This document shows positions 1 to 5,949 of a stretch of 8,166 nt of DNA, piece after piece. This DNA is from DASPTH01 sp046727575. GTDB taxonomy: Bacteria; Actinomycetota; Acidimicrobiia; IMCC26256; DASPTH01. The notes under the pieces were generated by a model. That model was not told where the DNA came from, searched no databases, and was given only the letters and a program-made list of their open reading frames with translations. Made by a program: the position numbers and the translations under genes. Location of the stretch: assembly GCA_046727575.1 (NCBI GenBank), contig JBKPCV010000108.1:1-8166 (forward strand), given 5' to 3'. Position 1 is the stretch's first letter. Every line of letters starts with the position of its first letter.

Positions 1-204
1 GGCGTGTAGGAGACGAAGCGGAGCCGTGCAGGAGCGAGCGGCGCCGAGCCGGGTATCCCGGCGAGCAGCGAGCGACCTACGTGTCGGACGAGCGGGACGG
101 CGGAGCGGAGTCGACCCGGCGTGTAGGAGACGAAGCGGAGCGGTGCTCGGACGAGCGGGACGGCGGAGCGGAGTCGACCCGGCGTGTAGGAGACGAAGCG
201 GAGC
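1..204. repeat. 63-bp tandem repeat array, interrupted by a 54-bp insert
   Basis: A 58-bp unit at 84-141 recurs exactly at 147-204, joined by GGTGC (142-146), giving a 63-bp period. The last 24 bp of the unit recur exactly at 1-24, followed by CGTGC (25-29), nearly the same linker. The distance from 1 to 118 is 117 bp, which is 63 + 54, so 30-83 reads as an insertion between units. The period is 21 codons, in frame with the glycosidase gene, and produces its repeated tail. The array probably extends left of the window. There are no unique spacers, so it is not CRISPR. Confidence 0.85.
30..83 (-). repeat. REP-like hairpin element, copy 1 (54-bp insert in the array)
   Basis: Read on the minus strand it contains CGCTCGCTGC, a 6-bp-arm hairpin GCCGGG-ATA-CCCGGC (48-62), then CGCTCGCTC. 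The same blocks in the same order and almost the same spacing occur on the plus strand at 5333-5379. The TAG at 79-77 inside it ends the glycosidase frame. Two copies in one window suggest a dispersed element; function unknown, possibly transcription termination or mRNA stabilisation. Confidence 0.55.
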
Positions 205-1510
205 CGTCCGGGCGTGGACGAGACAAGCCCGCGTCCGTGAGCCAGGCCAGGGTCAGCGCGGCGCTCCACGAGAAGCCGTCACCGCCGATTGCGGCGCCGT
301 CGCGTGGGTCGTAGTACTCCGTGAAGCCCCCCTCGACGAGCGCGCGCGTCGCCACACGAAGTCCCTTCGCTTCGTCGGGGAAGCCGGCTCGCGCCAGGCC
401 GTCCGCCACCAACCAGTTCACGAGGACCCACACCGGTCCGCGCCAGTAGCGCAGCGGATCGAAGCCCGCACCGTTCGGGTCCGACGACGGCACCGAGTAG
501 CGCACGGCGTCCGACCAGCTCTGCAGACGTTTCACCATCCGTTCGGCGTGCGTGCCACGGACCCCGCCGTACATCGCAATGAGGCCGCCGGCCGTCGCGG
601 GGCCGACTGACTGACCCGCGCGCATGTCGTACGCGCGGTACCAACCTGCATCGTCGTCCCACAGTCGCTCGAGGCCGGTGCGCGCCTGCATGGCGATGCG
701 CGCGACATCGGATGCGTCCTCGCCGGCAGCGTCGGCGATCTCGGCAAGATCTGCGGCCGCACGCGCCGTGATCGCCGTGAACGCCGGATCCTCGACCGCG
801 AAGGGGCTGTCGTCGACCTGGTGCTCCGTGTCCCATCCGGCGTGGCGCAGTGCCGTCACGATGCCGAGATAGTGCCGGTACTCGGCGGTCGAGGGCCGCT
901 GGCTCGCAGAGACCGTAGCGATGTCACGCCGCTCCAGGCGCTCGTGGCTGACTTGCGGCGTTGCGGCGAGAGGCTCGTCCCACGCAGGTGAGTTGTCCAT
1001 GCCGGACTCCCACGGGTGCACGATCACTGTCGCGAGATGCGGGCCGGTTCGCGCACGCTCGATCCAGGCGAGCCACGCGACCAGTCGCGGCCAGAGCGCG
1101 CCGATGCGTTCGCGGGCGCGATCGGCGTCCGGGTCGGTGGTGAAGAGTCGGGCGGCCGCGCTCACAGGCAGCGGAGGCTGCGTGAGACCGGAGGTCGCCG
1201 GATCGTGGCCTGTCGCCCACACTTCGGGGCCCGGGAAATAGTCGCCGCCGTGCTCCCAGAACACGATGTGCGGCACCATGCCCGAGGGCCACTGTGCCGA
1301 GAACAGCGTGCCGAGCTCCATCCATGCACGGTCCCACTCTCCGACCGCCGCCCACCCGAGCACGATCGGACCCGTGTCCCAGCACCACTGATACGGGTAC
1401 AGCCCAACCGCGGGCACGGTGTACCAGCCGTGTCGGTTCTTCATGAGCACCGCGAGCGCGTGCTCGCGGAGCTGCGCGTCGGTCGCCTCGTCCTCGGCTC
1501 GCTCGGACAC
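77..1510 (-). CDS. GH63-like (MGH1-like) glycoside hydrolase with a repetitive C-terminal tail
   Basis: 477-residue protein resembling the (alpha/alpha)6-barrel glycosidases of the GH63/mannosylglycerate and glucosylglycerate hydrolase group. Seen: an N-terminal aromatic segment with YPYQWCWDTG (38-47), WPSGMVPHIVF (74-84), HPWESGMDNSPAWD (165-178), RYWRGPVWVLVNWL (354-367) and GGFTEYYDP (394-402) followed by GFSWSAA (412-418). By family analogy D172 would be the general acid and E398 the general base. Both motifs are intact, so the enzyme should be active, on a small alpha-glucosyl or mannosyl substrate. There is no signal peptide, so it is probably cytoplasmic. The GTG start is supported by an AGGAG ribosome binding site 8 nt upstream. 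The catalytic domain ends near residue 428. Residues 437-477 are two copies of a 21-residue Ser/Pro/Arg repeat encoded by a DNA tandem repeat and are probably not functional enzyme. It is last in the asnB-alr unit, 27 bp after alr. The exact substrate is not readable from sequence. Confidence 0.83.
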   Translation of the reverse strand: MSERAEDEATDAQLREHALAVLMKNRHGWYTVPAVGLYPYQWCWDTGPIVLGWAAVGEWDRAWMELGTLFSAQWPSGMVPHIVFWEHGGDYFPGPEVWATGHDPATSGLTQPPLPVSAAARLFTTDPDADRARERIGALWPRLVAWLAWIERARTGPHLATVIVHPWESGMDNSPAWDEPLAATPQVSHERLERRDIATVSASQRPSTAEYRHYLGIVTALRHAGWDTEHQVDDSPFAVEDPAFTAITARAAADLAEIADAAGEDASDVARIAMQARTGLERLWDDDAGWYRAYDMRAGQSVGPATAGGLIAMYGGVRGTHAERMVKRLQSWSDAVRYSVPSSDPNGAGFDPLRYWRGPVWVLVNWLVADGLARAGFPDEAKGLRVATRALVEGGFTEYYDPRDGAAIGGDGFSWSAALTLAWLTDAGLSRPRPDGSASSPTRRVDSAPPSRSSEHRSASSPTRRVDSAPPSRSSDT

Positions 1511-1518
1511 TGGTCCGG

Positions 1519-1523
1519 CTCCT
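1519..1523 (-). promoter_or_regulatory. Ribosome binding site of the glycoside hydrolase gene
   Basis: On the minus strand AGGAG stands 8 nt before the GTG at 1510-1508, inside the 27-bp gap after the alr stop (1540-1538). It fixes the GTG as the start and shows that the gene is independently translated although very probably co-transcribed with alr. Confidence 0.7.
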
Positions 1524-1537
1524 GTTCTCGAGGTCGG

Positions 1538-2668
1538 CTACGCGGAGCGGACGACCCGCGGGATCCGGTCGGGCACGGCCGTGAGGATCTCCCGCTCGAT
1601 CGTCCCGGCAGCGGCGCCGACTTCGTCGGCGCCCAGGCGACTGCCACCGCACTCGCCGAAGAGCACGACGTCGTCGCCGGGCCGCACGTCGCCTTCCACG
1701 CCGCTCACGTCGACGCAGAGCTGGTCCATGCTCACCCGACCGACGATCGGGCACCGGAACCCCGCGACCAGCACGACGCCGGCGTTCGACAGTGCTCGGA
1801 GCACGCCGTCGGCGTAGCCGGCAGCGACGGTAGCGACGCGGGTGGGCGAGGAGGCAATCCACGTGCGGCCGTATCCGACCTCACCGCCGAGCGGGACGGT
1901 CTTCACCTGGGTGACGGGTGCCAGCATCGTCATCGCGATGCGGAGGTCGAGCACGCCACTCGCGGTATCGGGCGCGTAGCCATAGAGCGCGAGGCCGGGA
2001 CGCACGACGTCGTGATGCATGCGCGGTGCGCGAAGGATCGCACTGCTGTTCGAGCAGTGCGCGAGCGCGTCGGGTGTGACGGCGCGCACGGCATCGACTG
2101 CGTCGACGAAACGATCGTGCTGCAGCTCGGTGAAGCCGAGATCGGGCGCGTCCGAGTCGGCGAAGTTCGTGAACACTCCCGCCACCTCGAGGTCGGCGGA
2201 ATGTTTGGCGAGGAGCCGGACGAGCTCGTCGAGCCCGTCGGGCTGCACACCGAGACGCCCCATCCCCGTGTCAACCTTCAGGTGCACGCGCGCCCGGCGG
2301 CCGACGCGGCTCGCGGCGTCAGCAGTGGATTCGACACCGTCGGCGTCGTAGACGGTCGTGTGCACGCCGGCGGCGATGAGCGACTCCTGGGTGCCCGCAT
2401 CGGCCCGGCCCACGATCAGGACCGGCACGCCGAACGCGATCGCGTCGAACGCTTCCGTCGACGATGCGACCCCGAGCCAGCGCGCGCCACCCGCGATCGC
2501 CGCCTCGGCGGCGTTCGCGAGGCCGTGGCCGTAGCCGTTCGCCTTCACCATCGCCATCAGCTGCACTCCCGCACCGACGTGCTGCACGAGCGCGGCGGTG
2601 TTGGCGCGGATCGCGTCGGCACGCACCTCGACGCGTTTGCGCGGCGCGAAGGCGTGGTTGTCAGCCAA
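1538..2668 (-). CDS. alr: Alanine racemase, PLP-dependent (fold type III)
   Basis: Interconverts L- and D-alanine, normally supplying D-Ala for peptidoglycan. With a TTG start at 2668 the protein is 376 residues, the usual Alr length. Seen: the PLP lysine motif MVKANGYGHG with K42; DTGMGRLG with R138, which contacts the pyridine ring; HCSNSSA (204-210); VRPGLALYG (222-230); GYGRTW with catalytic Y266; AAGYADGVLR; and RVSMDQ with M314. The N-terminal barrel and C-terminal beta domain are complete. The open frame extends upstream to an ATG at 2875, but that adds an Arg/Ser-rich shadow of the preceding gene, so I reject that start. A GTG at 2626 is possible but cuts into the first beta strand (RVEV). 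No good Shine-Dalgarno precedes the TTG, and translation is probably coupled to the asnB fusion, whose stop it overlaps by 8 bp. Oddity: the usual Tyr of the late GTI(N/P)YE motif is Arg (GTIEREI, 355-361). The family call is firm; the substrate could be another amino acid. Confidence 0.93.
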   Translation of the reverse strand: MADNHAFAPRKRVEVRADAIRANTAALVQHVGAGVQLMAMVKANGYGHGLANAAEAAIAGGARWLGVASSTEAFDAIAFGVPVLIVGRADAGTQESLIAAGVHTTVYDADGVESTADAASRVGRRARVHLKVDTGMGRLGVQPDGLDELVRLLAKHSADLEVAGVFTNFADSDAPDLGFTELQHDRFVDAVDAVRAVTPDALAHCSNSSAILRAPRMHHDVVRPGLALYGYAPDTASGVLDLRIAMTMLAPVTQVKTVPLGGEVGYGRTWIASSPTRVATVAAGYADGVLRALSNAGVVLVAGFRCPIVGRVSMDQLCVDVSGVEGDVRPGDDVVLFGECGGSRLGADEVGAAAGTIEREILTAVPDRIPRVVRSA

Positions 2669-5282
2669 CCTTGCGAACCAGGCCGAACGGCGTCTGCTCA
2701 GCCGACTGGCCGAGCGGATTGTCGACGACGATCCGGAGCACCGTGTCGGGATCGATGCCCGGCGTGGTGGCGAACACCTCGGCCGCGAGGTCGTTGGCGT
2801 CGATGACCGCGACCTCGACCTTGCGCCCGGTGCGCGCGGCGATGCCGCTCGCGATCCGGCGTACCTCGCCCTCACAGTCGCTCGGCACCTTGCACGCCCA
2901 CATGTCGTACGGCGGCAGGTTGGCCGTCGACGGTCCGTCGATCGCGTTCACGTGGCCGCCGGCGACGCGGTAGAAGACGCCGCGCATCCGGAACGGCCGG
3001 GCGACCGCGGCGGCGAACGCCGCAAGGAGGATGCGCGGGAGCCCGACCTCGTCGATGGCAAGTTGCATCGTGGCCGGATGGCCGAGCCCGACGCCGACCG
3101 GCGTCCGGCTGACGAAGCGCGACAACCAGCGAGCTGCGCGAGACGCACGGATCTCGGCGACCGGCAACGCGTTGCCCTGGCTGATCGACAACGCCTTCGC
3201 GCTGACGAGGACCACGTCGCCGTCGTCCGTCTCGATGCCGTCGGCGTGGTCGATCGCCTCGAGAATCGCGTCGACGATGTCGTCGTCAGGCGTCACGACC
3301 CGCGAACGCAGCGGCACGCGCGCGAGGACGTCCTCGCCGGCCTGCAGGAACAGATGGTTTCCGGGGTTCGGTTTCGCCACGCGGAGCAGCTGACTTGCCT
3401 GCACGTTGCTTCTCGCGAAGGATCGGTCGCCGCGCGCGACGAAACCTGTGTCGAAGCTGTCGTGGTCGAGTGCGAAGGCGGCGTCATCGAAGAAGATTCG
3501 CATCCAGATCTCCGCGTTGAGCGCGCGCCAGAAGAACATCGACTCCTCGACTTCGCCATTGCAGGCGCGGCGGAACGCGTCCGCCACGGCCGGCGCGTCC
3601 CAGTACTTGCGGGCCGTGAAGCTCGGCGAGTTGAGGACACCGTTGAGCACCGCGCGCTCGCGTCGGTACCAGCGGAACTCGGGCGTCGTGAAGCCGATCT
3701 TCTTGCGCCGGCGGTACACGATCCCGGGAAGAGTGTCCTTCAGTCCCTCGCGCAGCGCACGGCGGTTCCAGCCGTGCTCGATGATCGCGTGCGCCGGGAG
3801 GGCGTGGATGTGCTCCACCAGTTCCTGGTCGAGGAAGGGCAGGCGCGCCTCGAGCGAGTGCGCCATCGAGGCGCGGTCCTCGTAGCGCAGGAGCGGGGGA
3901 AGCGAGTAGGTCGTGAAGTCCTGGAGGAGGCGGCGCTTCAGGTCGTCGTTCACGCGGTCGTCGACGGGTTGCCGGCGCGACGCGGTGAACTCGGGCACGA
4001 GCAGGTCGCGCACGTTCACGGGGTGCCGCCGCTGGCGCAGCCGGCGTCGCACCAGCGGACCGACGACGTCACGCGACTGCCACGCCTCCCGGGCGAACGT
4101 CCGATACCGGCGCTTCTTGAGCAACTCGCGCAGGTACACGTAGGGGTAGTGGTCGTAGCCTCCGAGCAGCTCGTCGCCGCCCTGACCGTCGAGGGTCACC
4201 GTGACCTTCTCCCGCGCCAGTCGCATCACCATCCACATCGCGAACGGCGCGCTCGACACCATCGGCTCCTCGATGTGCCACACCCATGGCTCCATCTCAC
4301 GGACGAAGTTCTTCGCCGTCGGCTCGCAGCGGCTCGTGGCCGCGCCGGTGACGTCGAGGACGGCGTCGATGTAGCGGGTCTCGTCGATCGGGTCGCCCGG
4401 GAACACCGCTGAGAAGGTCTGGAGCCGATCCCCGAGGGACACCGAGTCGGGCACGTGCGCCTCGAGTTGGCGCGCCATCACCGTGCAGATCGACGTCGAG
4501 TCGAGCCCTCCGCTCAGGCAGATCCCCACCGGCACGTCGGCAACGAGCCGGCGCTCGACGGCGCGCTCGAACACCGCCCGGAACTCCGACGGGTCACCCG
4601 AACCGTCCTCCGACAGCACCGGTTCCCAATAGCGCTCGACGCGTATGCCACGGTCGTCCACGACTGCGTACGCGGCGGCGGGCACGGCCCGCACACGGTC
4701 GAAGAACGTCGCCTCGGTGTGGTCGAAGAGCCCGAACGCGAGGTACTCGTACATCTGCTGGTCGTCAACCCGACGGGGGAAGGTCGGGTCCTGGAGGATC
4801 GCCTTGATCTCGGACGCGAACAGCACGCGATCTCCGTGCTGCGCGTAGTACATCGGCTTGATCCCGAAATGGTCTCGGGCGAGCACGAGCTGCGGCCGGT
4901 CGCCTCGGAGATCGAGCAGGGCCACTCCCCACATGCCGTTGAACCGACTGAAGCAGCCCGTGCCCCACTCCGCGTACGCGTGCAGCACCACTTCGGTGTC
5001 ACAGGTCGTGTGGAAGGCGTGGCCGAGCGCCTCGAGTTCGGCCCGCAGCTCGCGGAAGTTGTAGACCTCGCCGTTGTAGGAGATGTGGACGAGGCCGTCG
5101 TCGGTGGTCATCGGCTGGCGGCCGCCGGCGAGGTCGATGATGCTCAGCCGCCGAAAGCCGAGGCTGGCGTGCTCGGTCTCCAGGAAGCCGAGGTCGTCGG
5201 GCCCCCGGTGCACCTGGGCACCCGTCATCGCTTCCAAGAGGACGCGGTCGGGCGGACCCCAGAAGCCGCTCACACCACACAT
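2661..5282 (-). CDS. asnB: AsnB-type glutamine amidotransferase fused to a CofE-like gamma-glutamyl ligase domain
   Basis: 873 residues; AsnB proteins normally have about 550-650. Residues 2 to about 215 form the class II glutaminase (Ntn hydrolase): MCGVSG with nucleophile C2, FRRLSIIDL (43-51), SYNGEVYNF (68-76) and CDTEVVL (94-100). Residues about 235-600 form the synthetase: P-loop SGGLDS (257-262), GQGGDELLGGY (366-376), SLEARLPFLD with E478, and a K527/K528 loop. All catalytic elements are present, so it should use glutamine ammonia and ATP to amidate a carboxylate. The ending EIWMRIFF (591-598) recalls amidotransferases of surface-polysaccharide clusters more than housekeeping asparagine synthetase (inference). 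Residues about 651-873 are a CofE-like F420-ligase domain. The frame between the parts is open with no stop. The start is certain because Met must be followed by Cys. The Shine-Dalgarno is weak. The product may be an amidated sugar, peptide or other metabolite rather than asparagine. Confidence 0.92.
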   Translation of the reverse strand: MCGVSGFWGPPDRVLLEAMTGAQVHRGPDDLGFLETEHASLGFRRLSIIDLAGGRQPMTTDDGLVHISYNGEVYNFRELRAELEALGHAFHTTCDTEVVLHAYAEWGTGCFSRFNGMWGVALLDLRGDRPQLVLARDHFGIKPMYYAQHGDRVLFASEIKAILQDPTFPRRVDDQQMYEYLAFGLFDHTEATFFDRVRAVPAAAYAVVDDRGIRVERYWEPVLSEDGSGDPSEFRAVFERAVERRLVADVPVGICLSGGLDSTSICTVMARQLEAHVPDSVSLGDRLQTFSAVFPGDPIDETRYIDAVLDVTGAATSRCEPTAKNFVREMEPWVWHIEEPMVSSAPFAMWMVMRLAREKVTVTLDGQGGDELLGGYDHYPYVYLRELLKKRRYRTFAREAWQSRDVVGPLVRRRLRQRRHPVNVRDLLVPEFTASRRQPVDDRVNDDLKRRLLQDFTTYSLPPLLRYEDRASMAHSLEARLPFLDQELVEHIHALPAHAIIEHGWNRRALREGLKDTLPGIVYRRRKKIGFTTPEFRWYRRERAVLNGVLNSPSFTARKYWDAPAVADAFRRACNGEVEESMFFWRALNAEIWMRIFFDDAAFALDHDSFDTGFVARGDRSFARSNVQASQLLRVAKPNPGNHLFLQAGEDVLARVPLRSRVVTPDDDIVDAILEAIDHADGIETDDGDVVLVSAKALSISQGNALPVAEIRASRAARWLSRFVSRTPVGVGLGHPATMQLAIDEVGLPRILLAAFAAAVARPFRMRGVFYRVAGGHVNAIDGPSTANLPPYDMWACKVPSDCEGEVRRIASGIAARTGRKVEVAVIDANDLAAEVFATTPGIDPDTVLRIVVDNPLGQSAEQTPFGLVRKVG
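2664..3332 (-). other. C-terminal CofE-like (F420-0:gamma-glutamyl ligase fold) domain of the AsnB fusion
   Basis: Residues about 651-873 of the fusion. Seen: RVVTPDDDIVDAI (661-673), GDVVLVSAKALSISQGN (688-704), PVGVGLGHPATMQLAI (728-743), GLPRILLAAFAAAV (747-760), RGVFYRVAGGHVNAIDGP (767-784), VIDANDL (826-832) and DNPLGQSAEQTPFGLVR (854-870). This order matches the stand-alone CofE-like proteins of the F420_ligase family (COG1478), whose members join glutamate to a phospholactate tail or have no known role. The F420-type signature with an Asp-Thr and a PWR-like stretch is not visible, so activity on F420-0 is unlikely; a related carboxylate-amine ligation is inferred. The linker at about 600-650 shows no recognised domain. 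About 223 residues is close to a full CofE length. Confidence 0.75.
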
Positions 5283-5332
5283 TGCCGCCCCAGGCTAGAG
5301 CCGAGCGCCTGCGGCGCAGGTACCTAGACGAT

Positions 5333-5379
5333 GGTTCGCTCGCTGCGGTCCGGGATACCGGACCGCAGGCGCTCGCTCA
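5333..5379 (+). repeat. REP-like hairpin element, copy 2
   Basis: Plus strand: CGCTCGCTGC (5337-5346), then a perfect hairpin with 11-bp arms CTGCGGTCCGG (5343-5353) and CCGGACCGCAG (5358-5368) around GATA, then CGCTCGCTC (5370-5378). It matches copy 1 at both flanks and at CCGGGATA, with the arm bases differing. A second inverted pair, CTCGCTGCGG (5339-5348) and CCGCAGCGAG (5386-5395), could form an alternative larger stem. It lies between the two operons, in opposite orientation to copy 1. Confidence 0.6.
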
Positions 5380-5427
5380 CGTGCGCCGCAGCGAGGCGTT
5401 CGCCGGGGCGGGATCTGGTGCGGCCCC

Positions 5428-5440
5428 GCGGCGAAGCCGC
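5428..5440 (-). terminator. Possible GC-rich termination hairpin after the SnoaL-like gene
   Basis: GCGGC-TTC-GCCGC on the minus strand, about 30 bp past the SnoaL-like stop. The stem is short (5 bp) and no T-run follows, so it is at best a non-canonical terminator. Outer bases GGGGC (5405-5409) and GCCCC (5423-5427) form a second nearby stem. Confidence 0.3.
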
Positions 5441-5469
5441 CAAGAGCGGGAAGTACAGGGCGGAGTGGG

Positions 5470-5928
5470 TCAGCCTTCGGTCTTGTGACGGCGCTTGGCG
5501 TCGATCCAGGCCTTCACTGTGGTCTCGAAGTTCGCCGGGTTGTAGGCGTCCTCCTCGTAGGACCACTGATCGTCACCGGCGTAGTGGAGCACGGTGAGGT
5601 TGTGCTCGGAGAGCTCTTCACCGCCACCGGGGTCGGCGAACACGTTCTCGATGCGACATACCCACCAGCCCCGTTCCTCGTCGCATACGCACCACGCATG
5701 CGGGAACGACTTCATCTCCGAGTTCGGCCACTCGGCCATCGTCTTCGAGATCCACTCGTAGATGGCCTCACGACCCTCGAACTTGCCGAAGTGGTGCTCG
5801 AGGTACACCGCGTCCTCGGTGAAGAGGTCGGCCCACGGACGCCAATCGCCCGTGCGCGCCGCTTCTGCGCCAACCGCGGCGTAGTGGTCGTGCGCTCGCT
5901 GCAGCTCCTCGCGTGTCCACTGGCCCAT
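5470..5928 (-). CDS. SnoaL/NTF2-like small protein
   Basis: 152 residues with the cone-shaped alpha+beta barrel pattern of the SnoaL-like/NTF2-like superfamily. Seen: an N-terminal helix with HYAAVGAEAARTGDW (15-29), WADLFTEDAVYLEH (32-45), then GREAIYEWI (52-60), and alternating strands to about residue 125. Members include polyketide cyclases, ketosteroid-isomerase-like and dehydratase-like enzymes, and many of unknown role. No signal peptide or membrane segment is present. The ATG start follows a strong GGAGG. It lies 21 bp after the aldolase stop and closes the amidohydrolase-aldolase unit, so it may act on the same substrate, for example as an isomerase or hydratase. That is inference from context. 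No specific function can be assigned. Confidence 0.85.
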   Translation of the reverse strand: MGQWTREELQRAHDHYAAVGAEAARTGDWRPWADLFTEDAVYLEHHFGKFEGREAIYEWISKTMAEWPNSEMKSFPHAWCVCDEERGWWVCRIENVFADPGGGEELSEHNLTVLHYAGDDQWSYEEDAYNPANFETTVKAWIDAKRRHKTEG

Positions 5929-5932
5929 GGTT

Positions 5933-5937
5933 CCTCC
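5933..5937 (-). promoter_or_regulatory. Ribosome binding site of the SnoaL-like gene
   Basis: On the minus strand GGAGG lies 4 nt before the ATG at 5928-5926, in the 21-bp gap after the aldolase stop. It confirms the chosen start and suggests strong independent initiation. Confidence 0.7.
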
Positions 5938-5949
5938 GTTCTCAATCGG

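Larger units (their letters stand above)
5283..5469. other. Intergenic region between the two gene blocks
   Basis: 187 bp without a supported gene, separating the SnoaL-like stop from the asnB-fusion start. It is packed with inverted repeats: CCTGC-GGC-GCAGG at 5308-5320, the REP-like hairpin at 5343-5368 and the stems at 5405-5440. It must hold the end of the first unit and probably the promoter of the second. The only -10-like hexamer near the start is TAGCCT on the minus strand (5297-5292), 9 nt before the ATG, without a recognisable -35. That spacing would fit a nearly leaderless transcript, but the evidence is weak. Confidence 0.6.

Noticed and set aside
1..204. CRISPR array
   Set aside because: The 58-bp units are separated by only 5 bp with no unique spacers, and they are read in frame as a protein tail.
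1016..2806. Long open frame on the plus strand (596 codons) across the glycosidase and alr genes
   Set aside because: Composition is Arg/His/Asp-rich with no domain pattern, and the opposite strand encodes a clear glycosidase and racemase. Such frames are expected in very GC-rich genes.
2669..2875. Upstream extension of alr to an ATG at 2875
   Set aside because: The extra 69 residues are a low-complexity Arg/Ser shadow of the AsnB-fusion frame; Alr without them has normal length.
2664..3332. Assignment as an F420 biosynthesis gene (cofE/fbiB)
   Set aside because: The fold matches but the F420-type signature is not visible and no other F420 gene is in the window.
2598..4412. Second long plus-strand frame (604 codons) opposite the AsnB fusion
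   Set aside because: It is the antisense of a strongly conserved gene and shows no recognisable family motifs.
5292..5297. -10 promoter element TAGCCT (minus strand) for the AsnB fusion
   Set aside because: There is no recognisable -35 partner, and a six-base match in GC-rich DNA is too weak to list as a promoter on its own.
5282..5488. Small plus-strand ORF in the inter-operon gap
   Set aside because: It has no ribosome binding site or recognisable product and overlaps the hairpin-rich repeat region and the end of the SnoaL-like gene.
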